From: Promicromonospora panici
GTDB lineage: Bacteria; Actinomycetota; Actinomycetes; Actinomycetales; Cellulomonadaceae
NCBI RefSeq assembly: GCF_900608595.1
Contig: NZ_UWYY01000013.1
Coordinates: 1-64,000, forward strand
Direction: 5' to 3'
Length of the DNA: 64,000 nt
The notes under the pieces were generated by a model. That model did no database searches, was not told the DNA's origin, and saw only the letters and a list, made by a program, of their open reading frames with translations. Position numbers and translations under genes: made by a program. This document shows positions 14,586-23,576 of this stretch, in pieces (the stretch's first letter is position 1; the number at the start of each line of letters is the position of its first letter).

Positions 14586-15801
14586 GCCAATGCCTGTGGG
14601 AACCCACGGCAAGATCACCGTCACTCCCTACCTCGACGGGGTTCGGCTCGTCGGAGAGGGCAAGACCTGGCACACCCCCGAGGGTGACCAGGTCCCCATG
14701 AAGAAGATCACGTGGATCGCACGATGCCGCTTCCGCGACAACGATGGCCGTACTCGCCCGGTTGAGGCATGGAGCAGCACACGTACCGGAGCGGAGCAGA
14801 ATCTCCAGGACGCGCTGACAACCCGGAAGCGTGCCTCGTCGGACAAGATCACGGCAGGGACGCGCCTGGAGGTGCTGGCGGACTACTGGCTGCGGACGAA
14901 GATCGACCCGAGCAAGCTCGCCGTGAACACCAAGCAGCGGTACCGGTACGCCACCGAGCAGTACGTCATTCCCGGACTCGGTGGCCTGCTGCTGCGCGAG
15001 TGCACGGTGTCGCGCCTGGAGGCGTGGGTGACAAGAGAGGTGGAGGTGGAGGAGCGTCCGGCTAGCGCTAGGCTCGCCCTGAGCTGCCTCAAGGGCATGC
15101 TGGATGTCGCGGTGCGCGAGGACGCTCTGACAGCGAACCCCGCACGGTCGGTCACGCCCGTGCCGGCCACCGCCGACGCCGAGGTGAAGGCCCTGGCTGT
15201 CGCCGAGGTGGTCAAGCTCCGCGCCGCGCTGGCGACTGACAAGAAGGCCAAGTCTCAGGACCTCGGGGACCTGGTCGACATCTTGCTCGCCACGGGCTGC
15301 CGCATTGGTGAAGCGCTCGCACTGCGGTGGAGCGAGGTCGACTTGGACGAGCACGTCGTGTACCTCACCGGGACCGTAGTCCGCGAGAAGGGTGTGCGCC
15401 TGTTCCGGCAGGACACGACCAAGGGCAAGAAGCCGCGCGGGCACCTGGTGCCTGCGTTCGCCGTGACGATGCTCGAAAGGCGCTCCGCCGAGGTGGAGCC
15501 CGGCGAGCTGGACCTGGTGTTTCCCTCGTGGCGCAGCGGGCTGCGGGAGGTGACGACCGTGGACAAGCAGTGGCGGGAGTTTCGTGAGCGGCACCCGGAG
15601 TGGACCTGGATCACCCCGAAGACGTTCCGCAAGTCGGTCGGCACGGCCGTCGAGCGCGGCGCCGACATCGAGGCAGCGGCCGCGCAGCTCGGACACTCGC
15701 GCTCGGCGGTGACGGCGAAGCACTACGTCGAGGTGGCCGCCATCGGTCCCGATCACCGGGAGATCCTGGAGCGATTCGGGGGGATAGCGGCGCCGGCGTA
15801 G
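14575..15801 (+). CDS. int: tyrosine-recombinase integrase
   Basis: 408 residues: an N-terminal SAM-like core-binding region (about 95-190), then the catalytic domain. Visible catalytic residues are Arg243 (TGCRIGEALAL), a lysine in the TKGKKPR turn, Arg352 in TPKTFRKS, His374 (LGHSRSAV) and the nucleophile Tyr384 (KHYVE). The usual first histidine of HxxR is Lys349, a tolerated but less common choice. GGAGG stands 9 bp before the ATG. The enzyme should recombine the 39-bp tRNA-Asn site. It lies about 3.4 kb from the right attachment site, because cargo has accumulated between them. Confidence 0.92.
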   Translation: MSRKPMPVGTHGKITVTPYLDGVRLVGEGKTWHTPEGDQVPMKKITWIARCRFRDNDGRTRPVEAWSSTRTGAEQNLQDALTTRKRASSDKITAGTRLEVLADYWLRTKIDPSKLAVNTKQRYRYATEQYVIPGLGGLLLRECTVSRLEAWVTREVEVEERPASARLALSCLKGMLDVAVREDALTANPARSVTPVPATADAEVKALAVAEVVKLRAALATDKKAKSQDLGDLVDILLATGCRIGEALALRWSEVDLDEHVVYLTGTVVREKGVRLFRQDTTKGKKPRGHLVPAFAVTMLERRSAEVEPGELDLVFPSWRSGLREVTTVDKQWREFRERHPEWTWITPKTFRKSVGTAVERGADIEAAAAQLGHSRSAVTAKHYVEVAAIGPDHREILERFGGIAAPA

Positions 15802-15816
15802 TACGACCCGGCTTCA

Positions 15817-15849
15817 GCAAGGCCCGAAGCCCTAGGCTTCGGGCCTTGC
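15817..15849 (+). terminator. terminator after int
   Basis: A perfect 15-bp stem, GCAAGGCCCGAAGCC with its complement, encloses a 3-base loop 16 bp after the int stop. No T-run follows, as is common in high-GC actinobacteria. It closes the replication/integration transcript and isolates the right-hand cargo. Confidence 0.8.
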
Positions 15850-15897
15850 CTGTGTCTGTAGTCGCTCGTTCCGATGCTCCTATGGGACGCTCACGGC

Positions 15898-16455
15898 ATG
15901 GAATGGGCGACTGTGCTGCTCTCTGGTGTAGTAGCGGGCGCGGTATCCGCGCTCGTGTCATGGTTCGGAGGGCTGCACCGCGATAGGAGGGATGCGGCTC
16001 GTCGGCGTGACGAGGCGCGGCTCGAACGCCTCACCGATGCGGTCGTTGACTTCTTGACGGCTGACCAGCAGAGATTCGAAAACACCCGGTCTGCTATCGA
16101 CGCGCTGCAGCACATGGAGGAATCCTTCGGTGCCAAGGACCAGGACGAGGCTGCTGTGCGGGAGTGGGCCGCTGAGGTGTTGGCTAAGTTTCAGCCACAC
16201 CGCGACGCCGCCGCGAACGCGATGCAACGCATTGGCCTGTACGCGCCCACTCTCTATGACCTGGCTGATCGTGCGTACCAAATCGTCGATGTCGATTCGA
16301 CGTCAGCCCCTGAGGTGAGGGCGAGGAGTGAGAAGGCGTACCGCGCTGCGGCGGACAGGCTGGCGGCGGCCGCTCGAACGGAGCTTGGCATCGTTGCGGA
16401 AGCCCGTTCCGAGCGGTTTCAGCGAGGCGGACCCGCCGCGCGGCTCGGCGCCTAG
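15898..16455 (+). CDS. hypothetical membrane-anchored protein (cargo)
   Basis: 185 residues. One N-terminal membrane helix (WATVLLSGVVAGAVSALVSWFGG) is followed by a long, mostly helical charged domain (RRDEARLERLTDAVVDFL onward) with coiled-coil character. The start is uncertain: the frame is open to an ATG at 15874, but 15898 places the helix at the N-terminus. Neither has a good ribosome binding site. No family is recognised. It is the first right-end cargo gene after the int terminator. Confidence 0.6.
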   Translation: MEWATVLLSGVVAGAVSALVSWFGGLHRDRRDAARRRDEARLERLTDAVVDFLTADQQRFENTRSAIDALQHMEESFGAKDQDEAAVREWAAEVLAKFQPHRDAAANAMQRIGLYAPTLYDLADRAYQIVDVDSTSAPEVRARSEKAYRAAADRLAAAARTELGIVAEARSERFQRGGPAARLGA

Positions 16456-16699
16456 GTTCGTCGCCTTCGACAGGGAAGTCCTGCGGCCACGGTCGCCGGG
16501 ACCTTTGTCTTTAAAACTCCGCGAGCATCGACCAGCCACATGGCGCCGGTAGTTGTCTACGCCATGCACCTATATGACTCGGCCTGTACCACTCTCTCCG
16601 AAGCCGAATCTTCACCCCCGCAGCACAAGGCATTCCGTCTAGAGTAGGGATCGCTCCGACGCCCCGCCCCTGCTACCCATGTTGACATGAGGATGAGAC

Positions 16700-17491
16700 T
16701 TGAACTGGAACGAAATTGCCATTTCGTGGATGGAAGTATCCGCTCAAGTCCTTCCACCAGGACTTCGGTTTATAGAAGCAATGACCGGGTATCTAGCTTG
16801 GCCCATCACGATAATAATTCTTGCATTGCTCCTCCGAAGCCGGATATTGGAATTACTCGGCCGCTTGACGGGGGTGGAAGGCCCGGGATTTAAGATCTGG
16901 ATCGCAGAAGAGGCCTCCTCTGCAAGGGGGGACAGTGAGGACCGGCTTCGAGAGCAGGTCGCGGAGCGCTTTGAGAAGCCGGCAGATCCGACTCGCGAGG
17001 AGCATGGAAAGGAGCGAGCGCGGACACGGCCAGAACAATCCAAGCCCACAAATGGAAATGACTCAGAAGAGCGCGAAAAAATACCGCTCACAGCGTACCG
17101 AGCCTTCTTTAAGGCACACGCGCTTCGCGCGACCCAGGCGCGACATTTGGCCATCAGGCCCGATGCGGAGAGCCTCAACGTCGCGCGAGCAACGATACTC
17201 GAATGCTTCACATTGATCGAGTCCGCATTTCGCGACTTTAATGCACTGGTTGACAATGCATCTGACACCCCCACTAACATTTATGCGCTGCTTAGTAGAG
17301 TCGCAACTCAAGGAATAATATCCACCGAGATCGCAGGGACGATTCTCTCCCTGATCAAAATTCGGTCGGCCGTTGTCTACAGCAACGAATCCGTGAGCAC
17401 GCAAGCTGCCAGAGACTATGCAACCTCCGTCGCCAACATCTTGACCGCTCTGGACGGCCCGTTCGACCGTGCTCTCCGCCGCTACTTGTGA
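16700..17491 (+). CDS. hypothetical membrane protein (cargo)
   Basis: 263 residues from a TTG start. A membrane helix lies at about residues 33-47 (WPITIIILALLLRS). Next comes a highly charged, probably disordered linker (about 75-125). The C-terminal 135 residues form a helical domain (KAHALRATQARHLAIRPDAESLNVARATILECFTL; broken here only as description of its helical pattern). The gene is clearly less GC-rich than the backbone, with codons ending in A/T, so it looks recently acquired. I do not recognise the family. A membrane-tethered helical domain beside a HEPN protein would suit defence, but this is inference. Confidence 0.65.
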   Translation: MNWNEIAISWMEVSAQVLPPGLRFIEAMTGYLAWPITIIILALLLRSRILELLGRLTGVEGPGFKIWIAEEASSARGDSEDRLREQVAERFEKPADPTREEHGKERARTRPEQSKPTNGNDSEEREKIPLTAYRAFFKAHALRATQARHLAIRPDAESLNVARATILECFTLIESAFRDFNALVDNASDTPTNIYALLSRVATQGIISTEIAGTILSLIKIRSAVVYSNESVSTQAARDYATSVANILTALDGPFDRALRRYL

Positions 17492-17658
17492 GGAGTTTCG
17501 TTACTGACTTCAAGGCGCGCCTGCGGCGCGCTGGGTCGTGCGGCCGGCTGGGCGCGGCGTCCGTCGCTCAGAGTCAAGTTCACCCAGTGGCCGAGCCTCG
17601 CGAACGCCGTGGGCCCGGTACTTTGCTGATATCCAGTCGGCGGCAAGGGAGTTCTCGG

Positions 17659-18981
17659 ATGACGGACCGGAACCTTCTTGAGCCGGGAGCTTCCCGTCTC
17701 GGCAACCTGTACGACGAGGACCCCGACACGCCGCAACCGCGCGCGCTGCTGGAGCACGCCGATGATGCTCCGCGCCTATCCGTGTTCTGGGACGAGCACG
17801 GGGCCTCTGTGGAGAAATGGTTCTCTGGGCACGTGCGGTGGGGCGACGATCCGGACCGTACGAAGTTCCGCTATGACGTACCGAAATATCTGCACTTTCG
17901 CGATCACTACGGAGACGTAGCCCTGGTGGGCTGCCGAAGCGGCCGGAGTGATAGCGAGCTTGTTTCCGGGATGGGCCGCGGATACATTCACCCCACGTAC
18001 ACGGTCCTCGATCGGATGAAGGCCGCGGACTACGAGAGGCCCTATGGCCTCCGTTCGACCATGTCGGGTCTTCGTGACTGGGTTGGCGTGCAGTCGATCC
18101 ATCAGGGTCAGACTGTCAAGGCTGACGGCCTAATCTCTGCTGTCTCATACGCGCTCGAATCCCCACCAGATATTCCCGTCACCGACGTTGAAGGCTTGGT
18201 GTTGGTGCCGTCCTGGGGCGTGCGCTTTGAAGAGCCAGACACAACGCTGCTGGATGAGCGCATGTACATACAGACATGGTTCTCGGAGCAGCGCACGTGG
18301 GACGACCACCTTGTTCTGCACCGAGCCGTAAGGGACCTGATCTCATTATCTCGATGGCGAGCTGAGCAGATTACGGGCCTTCTGGCGCGCGCAGACGCGA
18401 ATACCGCAGAACGTGCCGAGGACAGACCTTGGTCACCGACATTGGCGCCAGGGGTCATTCGTCCAGCGCCAGAGTCGACACGATGGCAGCACCTCATCAG
18501 TTACGACGACGTCGGCGTGGGTGGGATCGCAGCATGGCTTCGCCTTCGTGATGCGTACCACAGGGCCATCGATCCTGTGATGTCCAGCCTGTACTTGGAT
18601 ACTCCGGTCGAGTCTCGTGTCTCTCAAGTTGGTATTGGCCTGGAGGCTCTGGGCTACTTGCTGGCGATCGACCGTGAGGGCAAGTCGAAACGCGTCGCCA
18701 AGGACATGACCTACACCGATCGGTTTACGCTCGTCGCCGGGCCACTAGACGAAGTCCTCCCGTTCGACACTGCGACCTGGGCTGAAGAGTTCGCCAACGC
18801 GTATAACGCCGTGAAACATGTTAACCGAGACCTGCCAGATGTCATCGACATGCTTAACCTGTGGCGCGAATCGACCCTCGTGTTCCGTGTGTGGGCTGCG
18901 GCCGAACTGGGAGTTGACATGAAGGTTCTTGCGCAGCGGGTGGAAGCCGATCACCAGATCCACCCGTTCGTGCGGCAGTAG
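17659..18981 (+). CDS. ApeA-like HEPN-domain protein (putative phage defence)
   Basis: 440 residues. The N-terminal 260 are beta-rich and resemble the ApeA N-terminal domain, with an unusual number of Trp and Tyr. Residues 310-415 look like an ApeA-type HEPN domain: a helix VSQVGIGLEALGYLLA and the motif NAYNAVKHVNR, giving N383-x-x-K386-H387. ApeA proteins are single-gene antiphage systems whose HEPN domain is thought to cleave RNA. AAGGGAG lies 8 bp before the ATG at 17659, so the longer frame from 17488 is rejected. It is the last gene before the right attachment site. The family call rests on recalled motifs only. Confidence 0.6.
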   Translation: MTDRNLLEPGASRLGNLYDEDPDTPQPRALLEHADDAPRLSVFWDEHGASVEKWFSGHVRWGDDPDRTKFRYDVPKYLHFRDHYGDVALVGCRSGRSDSELVSGMGRGYIHPTYTVLDRMKAADYERPYGLRSTMSGLRDWVGVQSIHQGQTVKADGLISAVSYALESPPDIPVTDVEGLVLVPSWGVRFEEPDTTLLDERMYIQTWFSEQRTWDDHLVLHRAVRDLISLSRWRAEQITGLLARADANTAERAEDRPWSPTLAPGVIRPAPESTRWQHLISYDDVGVGGIAAWLRLRDAYHRAIDPVMSSLYLDTPVESRVSQVGIGLEALGYLLAIDREGKSKRVAKDMTYTDRFTLVAGPLDEVLPFDTATWAEEFANAYNAVKHVNRDLPDVIDMLNLWRESTLVFRVWAAAELGVDMKVLAQRVEADHQIHPFVRQ

Positions 18982-19179
18982 GAGGCGCAACATGCGCCGG
19001 CGCGGTGTGATGAGTGCTTGTGACGTGCTACGTGGCAGCGTCGAGCTGGTCGTCAGGGTCGAGCCCATCCCCGTGGATCTCACCCGCTTGCTGGTCCGGT
19101 GGGCACCGGCGGCGCGCCTGGCCCACGTGCCTAATCCGCTGAGTTTCCGCTGGGTCGGCACCATGTAACGAAACCAGCA

Positions 19180-19208
19180 AGGCCCGGAATCGTTGAGATT
19201 CCGGACCT
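19180..19208 (-). terminator. terminator of tRNA-Asn, carried by the element
   Basis: AGGCCCGGAATC and GATTCCGGACCT form a 12-bp stem (one mismatch) around GTTGA, ending 3 bp from the attachment repeat. Reading leftward it lies directly after the tRNA 3' end. The element seems to bring its own terminator to replace the displaced one at 1539-1577. Confidence 0.7.
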
Positions 19209-19211
19209 CAT

Positions 19212-19286
<75 letters not shown>

Positions 19287-19538
19287 TCGCGTGCGCCCGT
19301 CCCGTGCACCAGGAGGGCGACCGGTGAAAACTCTAACAGGTTCCGGCGGGTAGTCCTGTCGTGTTTTCCGAGGCCTCTGTCACAGGGTCGGGAGACCCTC
19401 GGCGTCGGCCGGCGGACCCCGTCCCGTCGACATGCCGACCAACACGCCGAGTGGACGCGAGATCGAGGACATTTCACGCCAATCGACGCGGTGTTGTGCC
19501 ACCATCTTCGGGTGCGGGGAGCAGCAGACACGCAGAGC

Positions 19539-20609
19539 GTGACCGGCCCTGAGGGCAGCTGGGTAGTAGGCCTGGACCTCGGTGGAACCGGTTCGCGCGC
19601 CGCTGCGAGCCCTGGGCCCGGTCTGGCGCACATCCGGGTAGAAGGTCCGCCGCTCCACGTCGTGGACGGGCGGTCCGATGCGCCCGACGTCATCCGTGGG
19701 CTCTGCCAGGACCTGATGGTCGAGCTCGACGCCGCGCGAGCCATCGAGCGATCAACCGCGGGCGCGCCTCAGATCAAGGCCGCCGCCGTCGGCCTCCGCG
19801 GGATGATGGCCATGGACCGGGCCGGCCGCCTGGACCCGTACTCGCTCCACGACGTTCTTGCCCACAGCCTGGGAACCGAGCGGACCGCCGTCTCCACCGA
19901 CGCCGTGACGGCGCACCTGGGCGCCCTCGGCGGGCGTGGCGGCGCCGTGCTCGTGGTGGGCACCGGTGCGGTCGCCGTCGCCGTCGACGAGTACGCCCGC
20001 TGGTACCTCGCGGACGGGCTGGGATTCCTGGTCGGGGACCAGGGCAGCGGCGGATGGATCGGCCGCGAGGGGCTCACGGCCGCGAACAAGGCTCGTGACG
20101 GACGCGAGGACGGCGCCTCGCACGTCCTGCTGCGGGCCGCCGAGCGGCACTTCGGGCGGCAACGGCACGGAGTCAGCCTCGACAGTCGTCCGGACGCGCT
20201 CAGCCTGCTGGCCGGGTTCGCCAGGGAAGTGCTGGCGGCCGCGAAGGCCGGCGATCCCGCGAGCGTCGCGATCCGGGCGACGGCCGCGGCAGGGCTGGCG
20301 GACACCTTGCGCGCAGTGCTCGGCCACCCCGGGGTCGAGGCCCGCGTCGCGACGACGGGCAAGCTGATGGCCAACGTCCCCGAGCTGCGAGCCCTGGTCA
20401 TGTCTCACGTGACCGAGGCTCGCCCCGACGTCGAGATCCTTCCCGCCGTGGGAGAGCCCCTGGACGGCGCTCTCGTGCTGGCCCGGAGGCTGCTCGAGAC
20501 GCCCCAGGGCGTGCCGTCGAACCGGCCGTTCCTGTCGGTCCGGATGGGGACGCCGGCTCCCGGTCAGGTCCCGCTCGAGAGCGGGACGGCGTCGATCGTG
20601 CCCGCGTAG
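19539..20609 (+). CDS. BadF/BadG/BcrA-type ATPase, N-acetylglucosamine-kinase-like
   Basis: About 356 residues of the actin-like ATPase fold. VVGLDLGGTGSRAA is phosphate loop 1, VLVVGTGAVAVAV the second glycine motif, and LGFLVGDQGSGGWIGREGL the typical BadF/NAGK signature. Members phosphorylate amino sugars, often from cell-wall or chitin recycling. No transporter or deaminase is adjacent. The start is unclear: I took the GTG at 19539, close to the first strand, but GTG at 19512 is also in frame and neither has a clear ribosome binding site. Confidence 0.75.
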   Translation: MTGPEGSWVVGLDLGGTGSRAAASPGPGLAHIRVEGPPLHVVDGRSDAPDVIRGLCQDLMVELDAARAIERSTAGAPQIKAAAVGLRGMMAMDRAGRLDPYSLHDVLAHSLGTERTAVSTDAVTAHLGALGGRGGAVLVVGTGAVAVAVDEYARWYLADGLGFLVGDQGSGGWIGREGLTAANKARDGREDGASHVLLRAAERHFGRQRHGVSLDSRPDALSLLAGFAREVLAAAKAGDPASVAIRATAAAGLADTLRAVLGHPGVEARVATTGKLMANVPELRALVMSHVTEARPDVEILPAVGEPLDGALVLARRLLETPQGVPSNRPFLSVRMGTPAPGQVPLESGTASIVPA

Positions 20610-20758
20610 TCCGTCGAGGAACGCGGAGCTCGTGCTGGGTGGCCCTGACAGGGACTCTCACGTGCCGTCCGGGCGTTGCATCGTGGAGTGGCCCACCAGG
20701 CCACAGGTCAGCGCGAGATGCGCCACACATGGCGCCCCCGGGAGGAGCAGAAGCAGAC

Positions 20759-21133
20759 ATGAGCACCTGGACCGAGCAGGAGCTACAGCAGGTGGCCGGC
20801 ACCGACGAGCTGCAGCTCTCGTCGTACCGGCCCGACGGCACGCTGCGTCCGTACGTCACGATCTGGACCGCCCGGCTGGGCGACGACGTCTATGTCCGTT
20901 CGGCGTACGGCCCGGACAACGGGTGGTTCCGACGTGCCAAGGTCTCGGGAACGGGCCGGGTCCGGGTGGGCGGCGTCGAACGGGACGTCCGGTTCGAGGT
21001 TCCCGACGACGGCGTCCACGCGCCGCTCGACGACGCCTACCGCGCCAAGTACGGACGGTACGAACGCATCGTCAGTACCGTGATCGGTCCGGCGCTCGTG
21101 GCGGCCACGCTGCGCGTGGTCCCGCTGGACTGA
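20759..21133 (+). CDS. DUF2255 family protein
   Basis: 124 residues with the split-barrel-like pattern of DUF2255: DELQLSSYRPDG, then VTIWTARLGDDVYVRSAYGPDNGWFRRA. Such small proteins resemble flavin-reductase-like barrels, and their role is not established. GGGAGGAG lies about 11 bp upstream of the ATG at 20759, which sets the start within a longer frame. The gene stands alone. Confidence 0.75.
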   Translation: MSTWTEQELQQVAGTDELQLSSYRPDGTLRPYVTIWTARLGDDVYVRSAYGPDNGWFRRAKVSGTGRVRVGGVERDVRFEVPDDGVHAPLDDAYRAKYGRYERIVSTVIGPALVAATLRVVPLD

Positions 21134-21154
21134 AGCCAGGACGGATCGCAGGGG

Positions 21155-21727
21155 TCAGGCGGGCAGCCCCGCAGCGCTGCGCACCCGGGCCTCCGCGGCG
21201 TCGATCGCGCCGGCCACGGCCGGGTCGGCGAGGTCGACGTCGTGCCCGCCGATCACCTGGGAGAACAGCTCGCCGTCCGCTCGGCGTCGGACGGCCACGC
21301 GGGCGGAACGCCCGCCCGGCAGCTTGACGGGCTCCGCCAGGACGACCGACCACTGCACGCGCTCGCGCAGCACCTGCGGCAGCACGGAGCGCCGGCCGTC
21401 GAGCGTCAGCGGCGTCGGCTCGTCGCCGTCGACCCAGTGCACCCGGATGACGTTCGAGTCCCTGTCGTAGGTCGCCCGGTCGACGTCGGCCCACTCGCGG
21501 TGCACGACGACGGACGGTGCGCCCCGCGACTCGGCGTCGTCGCCCTGGCCGGCCGGCGCCCCGGGCGCGGAGATCATCAGCAGCTCGGCGCGGGTGGCGA
21601 ACGCCCATGCCTCGCCGGACGACGTGACCAACGGTGCCTGCGCGAGCACCGAGTCGGTGCGGTGCGAGCGCACGGTACGGCGGACCGCCTTCTGCGGGCG
21701 GTGCCCGAACCATGATCGGAACCCCAT
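21155..21727 (-). CDS. conserved hypothetical protein
   Basis: 190 residues, soluble, with a basic N-terminus (GFRSWFGHRPQKAVRRTVRSHRTD) and several beta strands (EAWAFATRAELLMIS, VIRVHWVDGD, RSARVAVRRRADG). The C-terminal helix holds ADPAVAGAIDAAEARV. I do not recognise a named family, although the pattern of one strand-rich domain of this length is common in actinobacteria. The start ATG at 21727 follows GGTGGGG. It is divergent from the VanY-like peptidase gene at 21817. Confidence 0.65.
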   Translation of the reverse strand: MGFRSWFGHRPQKAVRRTVRSHRTDSVLAQAPLVTSSGEAWAFATRAELLMISAPGAPAGQGDDAESRGAPSVVVHREWADVDRATYDRDSNVIRVHWVDGDEPTPLTLDGRRSVLPQVLRERVQWSVVLAEPVKLPGGRSARVAVRRRADGELFSQVIGGHDVDLADPAVAGAIDAAEARVRSAAGLPA

Positions 21728-21816
21728 GGCCCCACCGTAGTGCCACGAGCGCGGCACCATAGTTCACCCACTGAGCGGTCGGTGACGGGGTCTCATTTGG
21801 CGTAGGTTCTGGCATC

Positions 21817-22953
21817 GTGACCTTGACGAACGCCACGCCCGCCGCCGACCCCACTGGCGCGACGGCTGGCAGTACGGCGAGGGAGCGGCGCGAGGCGAAG
21901 AGCCGCCGTCGGCGCAACGTCCGGGCGATGATCGTCACGACGCTCGTGGTCGTCCTGGTGCTGGCGGGCGGTGGCCTCGCCTGGTACGCCATGTCCGAGG
22001 CGGACGAGCTCGCCGCGCAGAATGCCGCGGCCAGGCAGCTGTTGTCAGCCTCTGACGGCAAGGTGGCCGAGGAGACGACCCGCGTCAGCCTCTCCGCGGA
22101 GATCGCCGACGTCGACTCCTTCCTGGCCGAGCCCGTTCTCAACCGGATCACCACGGGGACCGCGGACGCGAGCGAATCCCTCGGGGCGGCGACGGGTGCG
22201 GTCCAGGCCTCGATGGTCGAGTTCGCCCGCGACGAGGTGACCACGGCCCGCAAGAGTCTCGAGACCGCCGAGTCCCGCGCCAGGAAGGTCTACGAGGCGA
22301 CCGAGGGCAAGGGGGTCGACGACGTCGTCCGGGCGCCCCTGCAGGAGGCCCTGACCACGGCGGCCGCCGTCGACGACGCCGCGAACCACAGTCTCGCCGG
22401 CACCGACCTCGCGGCGCTGGAGCAGGCCGCGTTGGACCTGAGCACCAACCGATCGGTGGTCAGCCTGGCGACCGAGACGGTGTCCGACGCGCAGGACGCG
22501 ATCACCTGCCCCGCGCCCGACCAGACGTGGGACCCGGACAGCGGCAAGATACCGAGCTCGGCGCTGTCCCCGATCCCGTGGGCTCCCACGCACTTCGTGC
22601 GGACCGACGTGCTCGACGGCCTGATCGAGCTCGATGCCGCCTACCGCAAGGCGTTCGGCGAGCACCTGACGATCAACTCGTCGTACCGCTCGTACGAGTC
22701 GCAGGCATCCATCTACGACCCGTCCTCGCCGATCGCCGCGCCACCCGGCTGCTCGAACCACGGCATGGGACTCGCTGTCGACATCGGCGGCGGCGTGGAG
22801 ACGTTCGACACCGAGCAGTACAACTGGCTCAAGGCGCACGCCCAGGACTACGGCTGGGTCCACCCGGCCTTCGCGGAGCCGAACGGGCGTGTTCCGGAGC
22901 CGTGGCACTGGGAGTCGGTGCTCGCCCGCGCGGGTCTCGTGAATGGGGCCTGA
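21817..22953 (+). CDS. membrane-anchored D-Ala-D-Ala carboxypeptidase, M15B/VanY family
   Basis: 378 residues from a GTG start. A membrane helix at about 37-57 (MIVTTLVVVLVLAGGGLAWYA) is followed by a long helical stalk (60-220) and a C-terminal M15 domain. The zinc ligands and catalytic residues are visible in SSYRSY, CSNHGMGLAVDIG (His and Asp) and PEPWHWE. VanY-type enzymes trim the terminal D-Ala of peptidoglycan stems outside the membrane. The gene has a paralogue of the same layout at 59033-60412. The promoter region is shared with the divergent gene ending at 21727. Confidence 0.85.
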   Translation: MTLTNATPAADPTGATAGSTARERREAKSRRRRNVRAMIVTTLVVVLVLAGGGLAWYAMSEADELAAQNAAARQLLSASDGKVAEETTRVSLSAEIADVDSFLAEPVLNRITTGTADASESLGAATGAVQASMVEFARDEVTTARKSLETAESRARKVYEATEGKGVDDVVRAPLQEALTTAAAVDDAANHSLAGTDLAALEQAALDLSTNRSVVSLATETVSDAQDAITCPAPDQTWDPDSGKIPSSALSPIPWAPTHFVRTDVLDGLIELDAAYRKAFGEHLTINSSYRSYESQASIYDPSSPIAAPPGCSNHGMGLAVDIGGGVETFDTEQYNWLKAHAQDYGWVHPAFAEPNGRVPEPWHWESVLARAGLVNGA

Positions 22954-23107
22954 GCTCGGAGAACTTGCTCGGGCTCGTGACGTCGTCGGCCGGTGTTCTG
23001 ACCTGGTTCGCGCGGAAAGACCGTTCCGAGGTGCGAGTGGGCGCGGGTGGAGAGATCGTCGAATCAGCGCGGCGCGACCGCGCGCCGCGACGAGGAAGGA
23101 GATCAAC

Positions 23108-23266
23108 GTGCCAACGTGGCTCATTCTCATCCTGGTCGGTGTGGCTCTCGTCATCCTGGGAGTCGCGACCGAGATCGGCCAGTTCCTCATCTGGATCGGC
23201 GTAGCCGTCCTCGTGCTCAGCCTGATCCTCGGTCTGGTGGGTCGTGGCAGAGGAGCCGGCGTATGA
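23108..23266 (+). CDS. small two-helix membrane protein
   Basis: 52 residues, nearly all membrane: VPTWLILILVGVALVILGVAT and GQFLIWIGVAVLVLSLILGLVG, with a short basic tail. GTG start at 23108 with AAGGAG 6 bp upstream. Such tiny proteins are common in actinobacteria and lack an assigned function. Confidence 0.7.
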   Translation: MPTWLILILVGVALVILGVATEIGQFLIWIGVAVLVLSLILGLVGRGRGAGV

Positions 23267-23332
23267 CCGACGTCTTCGTTCGGGTCGGCCGCGGCTGACC
23301 CCACCAACGGGCAACTGAAGGCTTGGCCCGGC

Positions 23333-23376
23333 GATCGGGCCCGAGACTCTCGCGAGTCTCGGGCCCGATCTTTTTT
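23333..23376 (+). terminator. intrinsic terminator with T-run
   Basis: A perfect 17-bp stem (GATCGGGCCCGAGACTC and complement) with TCGC loop is followed by six T. This is the classic rho-independent form and closes the small membrane-protein transcript. Confidence 0.9.
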
Positions 23377-23416
23377 GGGCTTCGCGAACCCATCGGCCGT
23401 AGGGGTTGCCATCTGA

Positions 23417-23450
23417 GAAACCGGTTACTAGGATCCCGGAAACCGGTTAC
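23417..23450. promoter_or_regulatory. paired AACCGGTT operators upstream of pectate lyase
   Basis: GAAACCGGTTAC occurs at 23417-23428 and again at 23439-23450, exactly 22 bp apart, or two DNA turns. Each holds the palindrome AACCGGTT with a central CG, as bound by LacI-family sugar regulators. They lie about 130 bp before the lyase start. Sugar-responsive control of the lyase is inferred. Confidence 0.55.
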
Positions 23451-23576
23451 CCATGGATGTGCATCTCATCCGATGCCTCGCCCCAACGTCGGGGCGGACA
23501 CGCGTGGTGATGCCCATATCGCGCGAACGAACCACAGCAATGTCCCGCATTCAACGACGAACGTGAGGCAACGACG

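Noticed and set aside
16456..16699. Possible small gene between cargo genes
   Set aside because: Frames here lack start signals and codon bias; I see only an AT-richer likely promoter for the next gene.
18929..19168. Short frame after the ApeA-like gene
   Set aside because: It overlaps the end of the ApeA-like gene in another frame and shows no start signal. I see only the tRNA terminator in 18982-19211.
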